Positions 1 to 11,295 of a stretch of DNA of 64,000 bases are shown one piece after another. This DNA is from Caprimulgus europaeus (Eukaryota > Chordata > Aves > Caprimulgiformes > Caprimulgidae), in the NCBI GenBank assembly GCA_907165065.1, contig OU015528.1:27498015-27562014 (forward strand), in the 5' to 3' direction. Each line of letters opens with the position of its first letter. The stretch's first letter is position 1. The notes beneath the pieces are model-generated. The model did no database searches, was not told the origin of the DNA, and was given only the letters and a program-made list of their open reading frames with translations. The position numbers and the translations under genes are program-made.

Positions 1-2542
1 TTTAACTGCTTCATCCAAAGCTGACCTAATGAGTGACTATTTGCCTAATAACCTAGAAGTCTTTTTTCTTCATCGTTGATTTTCCAAATGCTTACAAGGA
101 GGCCTCAAAAACAAACATAAAGCATACATCCCTACAGAAAAATTGTAAATGCTAGGCATCATTTAAGAGGACATAGTAATATAAACAGGTCACACTGGCT
201 AAAATGGTGGTAGGAGTTATTTTCAGCAAGGTGTAAACTGGGTATTATCTTCATTTTTCAAACCTCTAAAATTGTAACATTAGAATAAAGGGTACTAGAA
301 GTTTCTGCAGTTAAGAGAAAAAGGGCCTCAAAAATGCTCAGCAATACCACTAAGTTATACATCCATAGTTAAAACACCTACACACAATTGCAGACCTTCT
401 GATTTCAGCAAGAAACCTTGAAAAATTATTTCCATTGCAGTTAGACAGTTCAGATTCCAATAGGCAGATAAACAGAAGATGGTGAAAAGGTAACAATAAA
501 AACTAGTAAATATTTAAGGTATGAGAGAAATTTATTGAAAAAGTATAAATGTTATCAATATTTGTTAAAACTCTAATCACCCATCCCTAAAAATATACCA
601 ATATGAAAAAACAGGTTTTTCAGAGTCCTGTTTGTCATCTCTTTATATTTTATATGGTCATAGGCAGGTGACATGGATAATCCAATTCAAAAGAGATAAG
701 CAGCATGTGTGTACAGTTACACGACCGGGACACCAGCACTGCTCTAACCTTTCCTTTTCTTTGCTATGGCTGGATAGAATCAATTTAAAGCGTTCTTGTT
801 CCTGTAAGACCAACAGCAGGTCTACTTGCCCAGCCTTACTCCTTCAAGAATGAATTATTTTCCCAAACAATTTCTCAAATTCAGCCCTTTGATGAAATTT
901 CATCACACATTAATTTTTGTACTTTTATCACTCTACGTTCACTAAGTGGCAGTGCTTTCTCACAGTTGGCCACTCTCCAAGCTAATGTTTGTTGAGTTTT
1001 ACTCAGGTATATACTACACATTTCTTTGCTCTTCTGTGGCATGTTTCTTTCTTCATGCCATTCCTGAGGCCAGGAAAATTTTTCTAGCAAATATTGCCTC
1101 CGTTCAGAAAGGGTATGTTTATTGTCTTTTCCAGAGTCTGAGAGTTTCACATCAGTGACCTCTTTGCCCACTACTTCAACTATTTTGGCACATGAAGGTT
1201 TCATTTCTCAATTTGAAATTTCAAATGTAGTTGCTATGGTTGCATTAGCCCTTCAGTAGCCCAACCAATCCATGTTCTTCCTATAAATGTAGAAACAAGC
1301 TTTGTCAGGGCACAGCTGGCCCTGCAGACCTACTCTCTCATTTGAGACAGAATAAACTTTTCCATCTGGGATGATTTGCACATATGGTGGTACAGTCTGA
1401 GTTCAAAACTCAACAATCACAGCTGCCCAGTTCTGTCCCTTGCACAGTCCTCACTCCTGCAGATGAGAACTAGGTAACGGTTAACAGAGAAGCTCCTTGG
1501 CTCTTCTATGATATAATATCAGTAAACATCATCATCCAGGAGGCATTCAAGCACCCCCCTGCTATGTTTATTAACTTTTTTTATTCCTCTTGGGTGTTTT
1601 GGTTTGGTTTAGGTTTTTTTAATAGGTGAATTGCAGATGATGAGGCCTCTGGGAAATAGAATAAAAGTACAATTGGATGATCTTCCAGTACAAATAATTG
1701 ACATCATGCTTGCTAATTAAAACTTGTACACTAGTGAAAAAGAAACAGATATTTTGCTTTGCCTGAACATCTCTTTCCTTTTTTTTTTTTTTTCCTATTT
1801 TGTAGTGAGACTATGAAGAAAGAAATACGGGATTGTACAGAGGAAAATAAAAACCAAAATGAACCTAAAGTAGAGATCATCTGTTGCTTGTGCTAATGAC
1901 TGCTTAGGAAGTGCACATTTTAAACCTCTTTTTTATTCTGTCATAGAATTGTAAGGCAGTTATCTTTAATAGCCATTATTCAGACAGATATATAGAGAAA
2001 ATATCTTATTTCTCTAGCAGTTGTTATCCTATCAAAGGAATAATCCTGAAATGCACTGTGTCATTCACTTTAGTTTTTTAAGGCTGACAACACTTTGCAT
2101 AAAGTGCTCTGCCATTCATGGGAAGTGTAAGACCATAACTGGAGGATTTTTTTACTTTTTTTAAAACTGCTTGCAGTGTTAAAAGCCAACTGGTGAAGAG
2201 GTGGACATACTGGGCCAGGCTTTGTGAATCAGTGGAGCTATACTGACATGACAGTTTTACACCAGCTGAGCATCTGGTCCTTACGGTTATGAACAACAAG
2301 GGAGAACTGGCTTTTCATGCCCTTTGTGGCAAGAGACATTTAAAGAGTAACAGCTGTTCCACTTTCCCTTGGACAATTTGGACTTATGATTTTTTTACGA
2401 GTCTGCACAATATGCCTACCCAACCACTATAAATATTTGCAAATGACCTGCTACACAAAAAATTTGCCCTAATTTATGTTCAATTTTTGACTGCACAAAC
2501 ACATCCACTTTCATTAACTAGCATACAAATAGCTGTACCTAC
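1..2542 (-). other. NELL2: NELL2 intron 3 (5' part only)
   Basis: Intron following exon 3, starting with the GTAGGTAC donor at 2542 and running past the left edge. It is AT-rich with ordinary low-complexity stretches, for example a T run around 1780-1793. Its one notable content is the coding relic near 850-1560, listed separately. I see no other exon-like segment. Confidence 0.85.
850..1560 (-). pseudogene. Decayed protein-coding relic of unknown identity
   Basis: On the minus strand one frame from 1402 down to 881 (174 codons) is interrupted only by two TGA codons, at 1255-1253 and 1210-1208. That is far fewer stops than expected in this AT-rich intron. The composition looks protein-like, with strings such as PPYVQIIPDGKVYSV, LSERRQYLLEKF and CEKALPLSERRVIKVQKL. 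The last 107 codons (1204-881) are fully open. Beyond 881 a neighbouring frame continues with AEFEKLFGKI and stops near 850, suggesting a frameshift. Upstream, around 1440-1560, other frames look coding-like (YLVLICRSEDCARDR), again suggesting frameshifts. I do not recognise the family; the lysine- and glutamate-rich end may be helical. No intron or poly-A tail is obvious, so it may be an old processed copy in the same orientation as NELL2. A real exon of a nested gene is less likely because of the stops. Confidence 0.45.
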
Positions 2543-2693
2543 CTGTGATCTAAATGATGAATAGAGAGAATAACCCCTGAATTCAAATGGGCTTGTTTTA
2601 AGGTCACCAGGATTGTGAATTCATATTTATTTCTTAACTTCTGAAAAAAGATTTCAGCTGTTTCTGGAGATGCCTTTACACTTCTTGAAGTAT
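2543..2693 (-). CDS. NELL2: NELL2 exon 3 (laminin-G/TSP-N domain, continued)
   Basis: A long pyrimidine tract ending CCCCAG (acceptor AG at 2695-2694) precedes 151 coding bases. The first two bases, AT, complete a GAT (Asp) codon begun in exon 2; 49 codons follow, then two bases AG of the next Arg codon, and a GTAGGTAC donor at 2542. The translation includes TAEIFFQKLRNKYEFTILVT and HLNSGVILSIHHLDH, matching the conserved beta-sandwich of the NELL TSP-N domain. The best-conserved stretch differs from the mammalian sequence as I remember it by only single residues. The phases across all three exons are compatible and give 109 residues plus two bases. The remaining exons (rest of TSP-N, VWC, EGF-like repeats) lie beyond the left edge. 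Confidence 0.96.
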
Positions 2694-3753
2694 CTGGGGA
2701 AAAAAAAAAAGAAAAAAAACATAACAGAAAAATCACTCAGTATAAAAATCTTATATTACTTTATGTCCTTAACTCAAAGAGCTTGCAAAATAACAAGCTA
2801 CTTCTGAGTAACACAACTGAACAGACAGGCAAAAGCAGGGACCAAAGTATTTCAAACACTAGCTTTTACATGCAATGGGAGATATTTCAATAAAAGAAAA
2901 CACATTTTACAGGACACCAGTTCTATTCTGGGTGGGGTTTTGTTTTGTTTTTAAGACAGGGTCTAAACTCTAACTGTCTCCATGGATGGCCAGATGGTAC
3001 CTTTAATATCTTGTCCAAAATATGGACTCACTAGCACCAAAGCACAAGAGTGACAACACTGGATATGAGCCTAAGCACAATCTGAGTGACATTTTAACAA
3101 CTTCTACAAAAGTGTTATGCTTAATAGCAATGCACAATTCATTAAAAAAAAAAAAAAAGGCAACATCTCTTTAGGGATAATTTACTCAGCTTTAAGTCAT
3201 AGTTACAAATCAACTTAAAAACTCACCATCTTTCAAAATACATTGTCGCTAATTAATCACTATATACTCCAGTTGTGCAGTATGTTGTTGCTGCTGCTTG
3301 CACAGGATATCATGAACATTTGTTAGCGTGATTACACACACACAATAAAGATTTTGCTTTTAAAAACCCATACATAACCAAGACTGAAGCAATGTTTCTG
3401 CTGAATTTGCATGGAACATCCATAGAAAATAAAAACGCCCAACCTTAAGCCCTCTTTGCGAGATAATTTACAAAATAAGATGTCAAATGCTAGAAAAATA
3501 ATTCCCAGGGTTTTCCATAATACATTATACTAGAAAACTATTAATATATATTTTTAATGCATGAAATCAATTCATTAGCTTCTGTAATCAACTCTGGAAG
3601 AACTAAATCAATTCACAAGCTTCTTGTCATTGCAATTTGGCCATCCTGCTCTAACTCAGGGACACTAATTCAGGGACAGCACAGAGAGCTAACTGCAATA
3701 GAAACAGTGGGGTTTTTTATTTTTTTTATTTTTTTTTGGCAGCGCTGGAGCTG

Positions 3754-3800
3754 AGCTTACATTGCAAGCTTAGGTAATTACACGTAATGTAAGCTTACAT
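3754..3800. repeat. Inverted repeat with nested palindrome
   Basis: Arms AGCTTACATT (3754-3763) and AATGTAAGCT (3786-3795) are perfect inverted copies. A 14-bp perfect palindrome, ATGTAAGCTTACAT, spans 3787-3800. This could be a fragment of a small foldback element or chance; no flanking duplication is visible. Confidence 0.5.
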
Positions 3801-4056
3801 CGCTGTTCTTAAAAACAGGTTTATTCTTTAAGTTGCACCTATGAAGATACTACTCTGCATTAACAGCAACAAATTTATTGTGGTTTATGGACCAGGAATA
3901 TTTTTAGTATGTGTTTAAGAACCTGTACAACCCTGAAGTCCTAAACAAGCTCCTGCACAGTGTCACACCAGGCTGAATTTGATTCATTTTTTAAAATGGG
4001 AAATCCAAAAGACAAAAAAAAAAAAAAAAGTGAGAGGGGGGAAAGAAAGAAAAGAT

Positions 4057-4058
<2 letters not shown>

Positions 4059-4100
<42 letters not shown>
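4059..4100. repeat. (TG)21 microsatellite
   Basis: Uninterrupted dinucleotide repeat of 42 bp in NELL2 intron 2, preceded by an A-rich and purine-rich stretch (4014-4055). It is likely length-polymorphic. Confidence 0.97.
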
Positions 4101-4105
<5 letters not shown>

Positions 4106-5002
4106 TCACATCTTTTCTACTGTGGATTGCATAACACTGTCACTGTAGCATACATCCATGGCATTTTAATGGAATTGTTAATAAATCATAAAGCGGCTCA
4201 AATACAATTACATCAAAGCGTTCATTTTTAGCCAAGGGACACTACCAGAGTGGAATGACATGGGTTTGCATGCCGGAAGATAGTTTAACTGCATTACCAA
4301 TTTTAGCAATACAAACAATCTACACTCAAGAGACAGAGCAGAAGAAGGACACACAAGGAACATATTCTCTAATCAGGATCACAGGACCCTCACACACTGC
4401 AGTTCTCAGCAGCAGCTTTCCTACCAAGATACAGAGGAAAACCCAAAAATACAGATGTGGAACCCACTTAAAAGTCTATAGAGTCCAATTCCTAGGTGCA
4501 AAGCACAGCCTCCAACCCCACTTGCAGTGGGGGGAGCTGAGTTTCTCAGCTTAGAAAGCCCAGACAACATCCTTTTCTACTGCAGGTTCATTATCATTAG
4601 AGTGTTTACAAAGTCTCCTTTTGGGTCCACAAACACATTACATGTTTACACTGAAACGAGGACAATCTCATTTTGATTAATGACAGAAGTTCTGCTGAGG
4701 TATCATCAAACTACATTTGTGTGCCTGTGTGCATAGCCAAAAGAGTGTCTGCCCCAAGGGGCAGAGCTCCCTGCCTGAAGGGCTTGCACCCTCAGAAATC
4801 TCAGCCAGGATGAGCAGTGCAACTTTAAATAAAGGTGGAAGAACAAACCCAGAGCAAACCAAGACCACTGGAATGTGGGAAATAATCTTGCTTGCATGTT
4901 AGTAATTGTTACTACTTTGTAACAACACTCTTATCCCTCTGACAACCTTTGATGTTTCTTTTAAACTTTCTTGGTAGAGATACGAACATAGTGGGTATGG
5001 TG

Positions 5003-5061
5003 GTGTTGGGTTGATGGTTGGACTTGATCTTGGAGGCCTTTTCCAACCTTCATGATTCTAT
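5003..5061 (+). mobile_element. CR1 LINE 3'-end fragment
   Basis: The text GTTGATGGTTGGACTTGATC, then a GGAGGCCTTTTCCAACC block and ATGATTCTATA, follows the consensus 3' untranslated end of avian CR1 elements, including a degenerate ATTCTATG terminal unit. Only the last 60 bases or so are recognisable; the upstream part is too diverged or was never copied, as is normal for 5'-truncated CR1 insertions. Confidence 0.75.
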
Positions 5062-6540
5062 ATTTCACTTTGACTTCAGAAGATGAGAGAGATTAAGGGA
5101 ACAAAGACTATACACCACGAGCACCTCATGTTTTTTCAGCCACATTAATTCAGGCTGATTCCCCCTCAGCTGAAACATTTCAGGAGTTGCTAGGAGGAAA
5201 GGGAAGGGCAGAGAAAAAACGCTATGAAGATGATTTCCACATCTTCATCTCTCAGCTTCCTGCCATTTATACAGGGCTGATAAAGCACACATCCATGGGA
5301 CCGTTATAGTGAAGAAGCTGCACAGGTCGTTCATCCAACAGCTTCTGTGTCTGGTCACTTCAATCTCACTCTGATTTAGAGAGTGATCACACAGGAATCT
5401 ATAGAGGTATTAAGGTACTGAATAGATACTATCAATTTCCATGCATGTATATTGAAGTTGGACACACAATATTTATTGTTTAATATGGCAGCAGAAAAAG
5501 AGACAAGCTCTACATGTATATAAAAAAAAAGATGTATGCATTCAAATGTGAATTCGATGGGACGAGAGGAGATAGGAAGAGGGTTGTAGGGAAAAAAGTC
5601 AAACAGCACAGAAGAGAAAGCCATGTCAGAACTGCAGGAAATAGCAGAATTGTGGAAAATTCCCTGGATGTTCTTGTTCTGCTCCCATTGTCTACAATGG
5701 ATTTCTTTAAGCTTTCCCTCAAGACAACAAAGAAACAGTAAGAAGGGAGGTGCAAAGTGCAGAATGACTACCTTTTCCCAAGAATCAAAATTTTCCCCGC
5801 ACAGCTCTGAATCCTGGAAGATGGTAGGGTGTCTCTCTGTCACAATTACCCTTGGGTTTATCCCTCTACATGGTTCCTAATTTTAACTACTGCCACACTC
5901 TACCAGTGGAAATCATAGCGCTCTGTGCCGGAAGCAGAAAATGGTCCATGGAGACTCTGCTTGCTTAACAAAAATAAAATCCACAACTTTTCAATTAGAA
6001 ATAAATATTAATTTCTACCAAATTCTTATTATATTCTCATAAGGAACCAATGAATAAAGTATATGCATTACACCCCCACCATTACATAAGGCCAGTTCCA
6101 GTTGCACATAAATAATTATCTCCCCCTCCTACATGGACATTCTAACCAGAGCTATTGAGATGCAAACACTGAGCTACAGATTGCCAGTCTTTTAGCAAGG
6201 AAACAAACCTTCACCGTGGCATGGAGCTCTCCAGACCTCTCCCAGTCCTCATTGCTACGCTGAGACAGGCAGGGGAAACACAGAGCTGCTTCTACACTCA
6301 CAAGAGAAAGATCTTTTTTGAGGTTTACTTGTGTCACTCCTGTGAACCATTACCTGATCACTAGGCAGGATCAGAGTCTTCCTCCTTTTTCCATCTATAA
6401 AACCTTATCTGGGTACCCTACACTTACTCATTATGGCCTTAGACTACCTTCTTATATACAGACAAAAGTATCTGATTAGATCATGCTGGAAACCTGTATA
6501 TTAAGATTATCATCACATTAACTGTTAGAGTATTATATTG

Positions 6541-6586
6541 CCTATTTGCAAGACCAAAACCACTTGGTTTTGGTCTTGCAAATAGG
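6541..6586. repeat. Perfect 21-bp inverted repeat with a 4-nt loop
   Basis: Left arm 6541-6561 and right arm 6566-6586 are exact reverse complements (arm begins CCTATTTGCAAGACCAAAAC), separated by ACTT, so a near-perfect hairpin of 46 nt forms. Complementarity stops abruptly at both outer ends. The loop is too short for a typical microRNA precursor. A local template-switch event or a foldback insertion are the likeliest origins. Confidence 0.95.
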
Positions 6587-8159
6587 TCAGTTCATACTTG
6601 CTGTACCAAAGAGCTACATAGCCTTTTGAATTATTACTATTCTGATGAAGCATAGCACCCTTTTCTCAGAGCGGGCACTAAGTGGACTTCTTAAATAACG
6701 ACCACTGAAAAGTCTTTGATCCATCAAATCCATTCTTTTTACACTAACACAACAGTGCAAATCCCTTATTCGAATTGCCTATGAACACTAGCAGTAGGTG
6801 CTTGATAGATCACCAGCTGTGCTCAATTAATACTGATTTAGGTTTGTTCTTGACATTTGGCTTTTAGTAATCATTTTAAGACTGAAGGAAAATACTTTAC
6901 TGGAACTGGACTTCTTCCATAATAGCTTTGAAAATCAAACTGGTATATCTCAGATAATAATTTGTGGTTTCTAAACAGTTACATAAAAACTTCATACTGT
7001 GAACATTTCTAACACACAAAACCAAAGGCATAAGTCTTTTTATATTAGAGTGCAAAAAGAAAGAGAGAACTATTAGCTTGAATGAGAAATCTGTCTCTAG
7101 TCTTGATACCTATATATTGGTTTTACTTTCCTACAATATCACATGTGTTTGCTTTGACCACACTATAACAACTCACATACTCATAATGTTAACAGTTTAT
7201 TTTTAATTTATAGAAGAACAAAGTTCAAAGTGACAATGAAAGAAACAAAAATCCAAACTTCAAGCATGTCACACGCCTTGTTCAAGTCAAAGGTTATAGC
7301 ATTGAAATGTTCCTTTACAAGGAACAATAATGTTCACATGGTAACACACGTGGCTGGCTTGAGATATGAAAGTCAGCAAAAGTACTGAAAGCACCACAAC
7401 AGACTGGGAGAGAGAGGCTGGAAGAAGGGAGAACTAGCTCATACCGCAGCTGGCAATGACAATGATTTACAAGGACACTGACCACCACCTACTGTTTGTC
7501 TATCTTCATCTGCGACATCTAGTTATGAGGTGATCAGCTGGCCACAGGCACAGAAAACCAAGTCTTCTAAGACCTAACATTGCAAAGCAATCTGAAAATC
7601 CAGTGATGAAAAACACTGACCATAAGACCTGCAGCCAGTTTGCCCTTCCGAGGACAAAGTTAGTGGCTGCTTCTACTCTGTGCTTGCAACAACCGTCACA
7701 ACTAGGACACATTTTCCCCTCTCAGAGACAATCTGCAATCAGAGCTTTGCAGCAAGCACCAAAGCCACGCAAGTGTTGCCTGAAGGTGTCAAGTGCAGAT
7801 ATTGGCATTTCAGTCAGGCTCACCAGATGATAATTACTGTGCTATAAGACAGTAAGTCTAAATTTCAACAGTACTTACTGCACAGGTCCAAAGGCACTTC
7901 TATCAGTCTATCAGAACTTCTGGTTCTACTCATTGCTCTTCTACCAGCCTTTAATTCCTTCTCCTCATCCCTATGGTGACAACTACATTCATGCAAACAT
8001 ATGAGGAACCATATCAGGCAATTGATCCAGCTACAAACAGTCCAGGCCCTTCAACCCAAAAGGTGTTGGAAGGAATGGTGAACAAGTTACTGGAAGTAAG
8101 CAGGAAAACTTCCATACACAGCACCAGCAGCATACTAAATTGCACAGTGAAAAGACAAC

Positions 8160-10359
8160 ATGCAAATCGAGTTTAGGACAAGCCATTCTTTACAGATGTT
8201 TTCCAGTCCACAATAAAAACAAACAGTTATTAAATGGAATGGATAACTTGTCTAAGCAAAAGGCATGCTCTTGAGTTTCTTAAGTGCATCTAAAGCTAAA
8301 CATACAGTATGAACTGAATTATAAAACAAAATCCTGCAGAAGAGTCTTTGAAGGAGACATTCTAATTAATTGAACTCCACAGTTTGTTTAATGTGCACAT
8401 AATCAGCTTTTAATAGTAGCATCTATAAATCAGTTCTGTATCTTACTGTAGGTTTGCTGAACTATCCAAATTAAATTCTAGTGCTTTGTGAGAAAAAGGA
8501 GAAGGGCTGCAGGCTAACAAGAGTCTGGAAAACTTAATAAGGCTAGCTCAGTGTTGTTTCATTTCCCTACACTAGTTGGGATCAGTGTCACAAGCATATA
8601 TTCACATCATGTCACTTCCCCATATTAAATTTTTTGGCCAGTCTTTTTCTTTACTAGGGATTTCACATGGCCTACAAAGGGCAACAATACCTGAGACTGT
8701 TTACTCTATATTGTTCTTTTACTTAAGTAACCAACAAGGCTAAGCTGCTCCTAGCAAACAGGGCAGCATGCAAAGTCAATCCAAAAGCAGAATCTTTGCA
8801 AGGTTGGAAAGGTACAGAGGGTTTTTAAGTGGAGCATGGTGCACTCAAAGTCAGGAGCTGCATTCTTGTAATGAAAAATGAAGATAGAAGTAAAACAATG
8901 TTTATTAGACCAAAACCTGCTAGACTGTGTTATGCTTTAGATTTTGGTGCGAAGGTCGATTGGTTTGGTATTTTTTCTTTTTCTAAACACTCCTGACTAT
9001 CTGAACTGACATACAAAATACTGGAAGATAAACATTTTGAGCTACATTTCCTATACATTTGCTCATTCCATTCTCACAGATTCCAAATCATTTAATAGAA
9101 AATAGCAAACCAGGAGCAGCTACAGTTTTCCATGAACCTGACTTGTTTTCTTCAAGGCTGTAGGAAGGAGCTCAGTGGGTGTCTGGGAGGAGGTGTTGCA
9201 GTTCCACCTCAAGTTTAAAAGACTACAAGATATGGGGTGAACACTGACTGTGTAAGACTGCCACTGGGGCCATTCCCAAAGGGTGTGAGTGACCTGCAGG
9301 GCCCAGGAGCACTGCCCAGTTCCCAAGTCTGAGTGAACACTGGGACTACAATCTAACCGTACAACATTTAGATCTTTATGCACTCAAGTGCTTCTTATAA
9401 ACTGGGTACAACCTGGTCTGACCAGAACAAAAACTCATGAATGCCAGGAGCAAGGTCGCTAGTAAATCAAGTTGAATGATCAGGACCTTGGGATACTCCA
9501 CAGACTGTTTAGGGAGGATACCCCACAAACTGCCCTTGTAGTTTAGATACCATCATGTTGACCACCAACTCTGTCTGCTTCCCCTCTTATTTCCATTAAA
9601 GAAATGGCTCAAGAAGGAGGTATGCAGAAAGAACTGCAATGGATGAGAAAGAGAAAAGGAGGAGGGCAAAATGCACTTCAGCTGAAACTAAAAAATTGAA
9701 ACTAAAATTGACTTGAAGCCAAATCATTAAATCAAATAAAAACAAGGGGGAAAATGTCACGGTTTGTTCTTGCAGCATTTGGGAAGTTTCCAATTGCCTC
9801 TGCTTTGTAGCTTTCTTCATTCTGAAAGTCAGCTACAGCTTTGGTATGTCACGCAGCAAGGGCTTTTTTCCTCCAGCTCAAACCATATGCAAATTCCCAG
9901 AAGCCACAACAGACTGACATTGGAAGAAGGGCCTGTCTCTGAACACACACATTTGTCCCCTAATTATGTTGACTGCTCATACTTATATCCTCAAAAAATG
10001 TTAACCATACCACTTCTGGCCAAAACTCTGACCCACCTACAAGCCACATACTTGTGTGTTTAAAGTCATTTTGGCATAGCTGAGAACACAAATCTGTGGG
10101 ACAAGAGGGGGAAATGCAATGTTTCTGATCTGAAATAACCAAACCACTATTAAGGCTCTAACTTGCCTGTGTCATCGGAAGTAGTTTATGCATTTGCATA
10201 AGTAATCATTATTTAAAGTGCTTTGTTTGTAATGTTGGGGTTTTTTTCCTCCATGTTCAAAGTCCCTAGGGAATTTTTGCTTGGTTTGTTAACCTTGTTT
10301 GCTTTATTAATGTTATTTTTTAAGCTAAAGGAACATTAAAAATTGTCAACTATGCAAAT
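8160..10359. promoter_or_regulatory. POU octamer sites, clustered at 9887-10359
   Basis: Perfect octamers occur at 8160-8167 (ATGCAAAT), 9887-9894 (ATGCAAAT), 10192-10199 (ATTTGCAT) and 10352-10359 (ATGCAAAT). The last three lie within 473 bp, and the two near 10.2-10.4 kb sit beside homeodomain-like TAAT strings. Octamers bind POU factors, several of which act in neurons, so an intronic NELL2 enhancer is conceivable. The sites are seen; the function is inferred. Confidence 0.3.
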
Positions 10360-11154
10360 GAAATTAAAATAGAACATATTTAATTGGGGGGAAAACCTTC
10401 TACCCAATATGACAAAATGGGATAATTGAGTGGTAGTAAGCCCTCAACCATTTCTGCCAGCTCGACACTGACTTAGATGACTCTTTAGGAAAGAGTTTGC
10501 AAATCCAAGACTGTATGGGGTGAACTATGGTTTTATTATATTATGCATTCACTGTAAATTGACAATAATACCACCAAAATCTGCCTAGAAGCATTCTGCA
10601 AAAGCGATGATACAATGCTACTTTGCGAGTGATTATACCAGTCGCTGGGTTAAGACTCTGAGCTTATGCACTGGCTGCTTCTAGAAAACAAGGAAAATCA
10701 CATCAAGCTGAATACTTCTGTAAGGCTCAGTATACCTTCCCAAAGCCTGACTACTGACTTGCCCTGCTGAAACATCCTCCTTTGCATCCCTGTGAGTCTA
10801 CAAAGCAATGTTCAGGTCCTAGCCACTAAAATGCAAACAAGCTCTTTCAAAACATGGCCAAATCCCTGAGACGATTTTGAGATTAGGGCTACAAAATCAT
10901 TCTATGTGGCACACACATACTTAACCACACCACGCTGTGGAAGGTAGATCTTTTCCTCCAGCCCAGCCACCTACTACACAAGCAGAATCTAATTGCTTTG
11001 GTGAAGCTGTCAAATGAACGATGCAGTTGCATGGTGTGATTCCCCACCCCAAACACAGATCAAGGAAATGTCCTTTCAATGGTGATGGGTCTCAGTGTGT
11101 CAACAGCACAATACAAACAGCCACAGATAATACCTTTTCTTGGTTAGTAGATCT

Positions 11155-11295
11155 GTACAACACAGGGAAACAGATGCAGAGAGATCAAGTGGCAGTTTCA
11201 CACCACTATAAACATCCATTTGAGCGTCAGGACTAGGTATCGCAGTTCTCTCAGTCTCAGGTTTTATTTTCCAGACCACAATGCTAAGACACTTA
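11155..11295 (+). mobile_element. Ancient MIR-like or CORE-SINE/LINE-tail remnant
   Basis: The order of motifs (GGGAAACAGATGCAGAGAG, then ATCAAGTGGCAG, then GTCAGGACTAGGTAT, then CCAGACCACAATGCT) follows the familiar amniote ancient-repeat pattern of an aggregate gaggaaactgaggcagagag, aagtgacttgcc, gccaggactagaaccc and actagaccacactgc. The copy is strongly diverged, so family assignment is tentative. Confidence 0.45.

Noticed and set aside
5376-5843. A 155-codon minus-strand frame in intron 2
   Set aside because: It is long for AT-rich DNA, but the product is low in recognisable motifs, overlapping frames are open on the other strand, and there is no splice or homology evidence.
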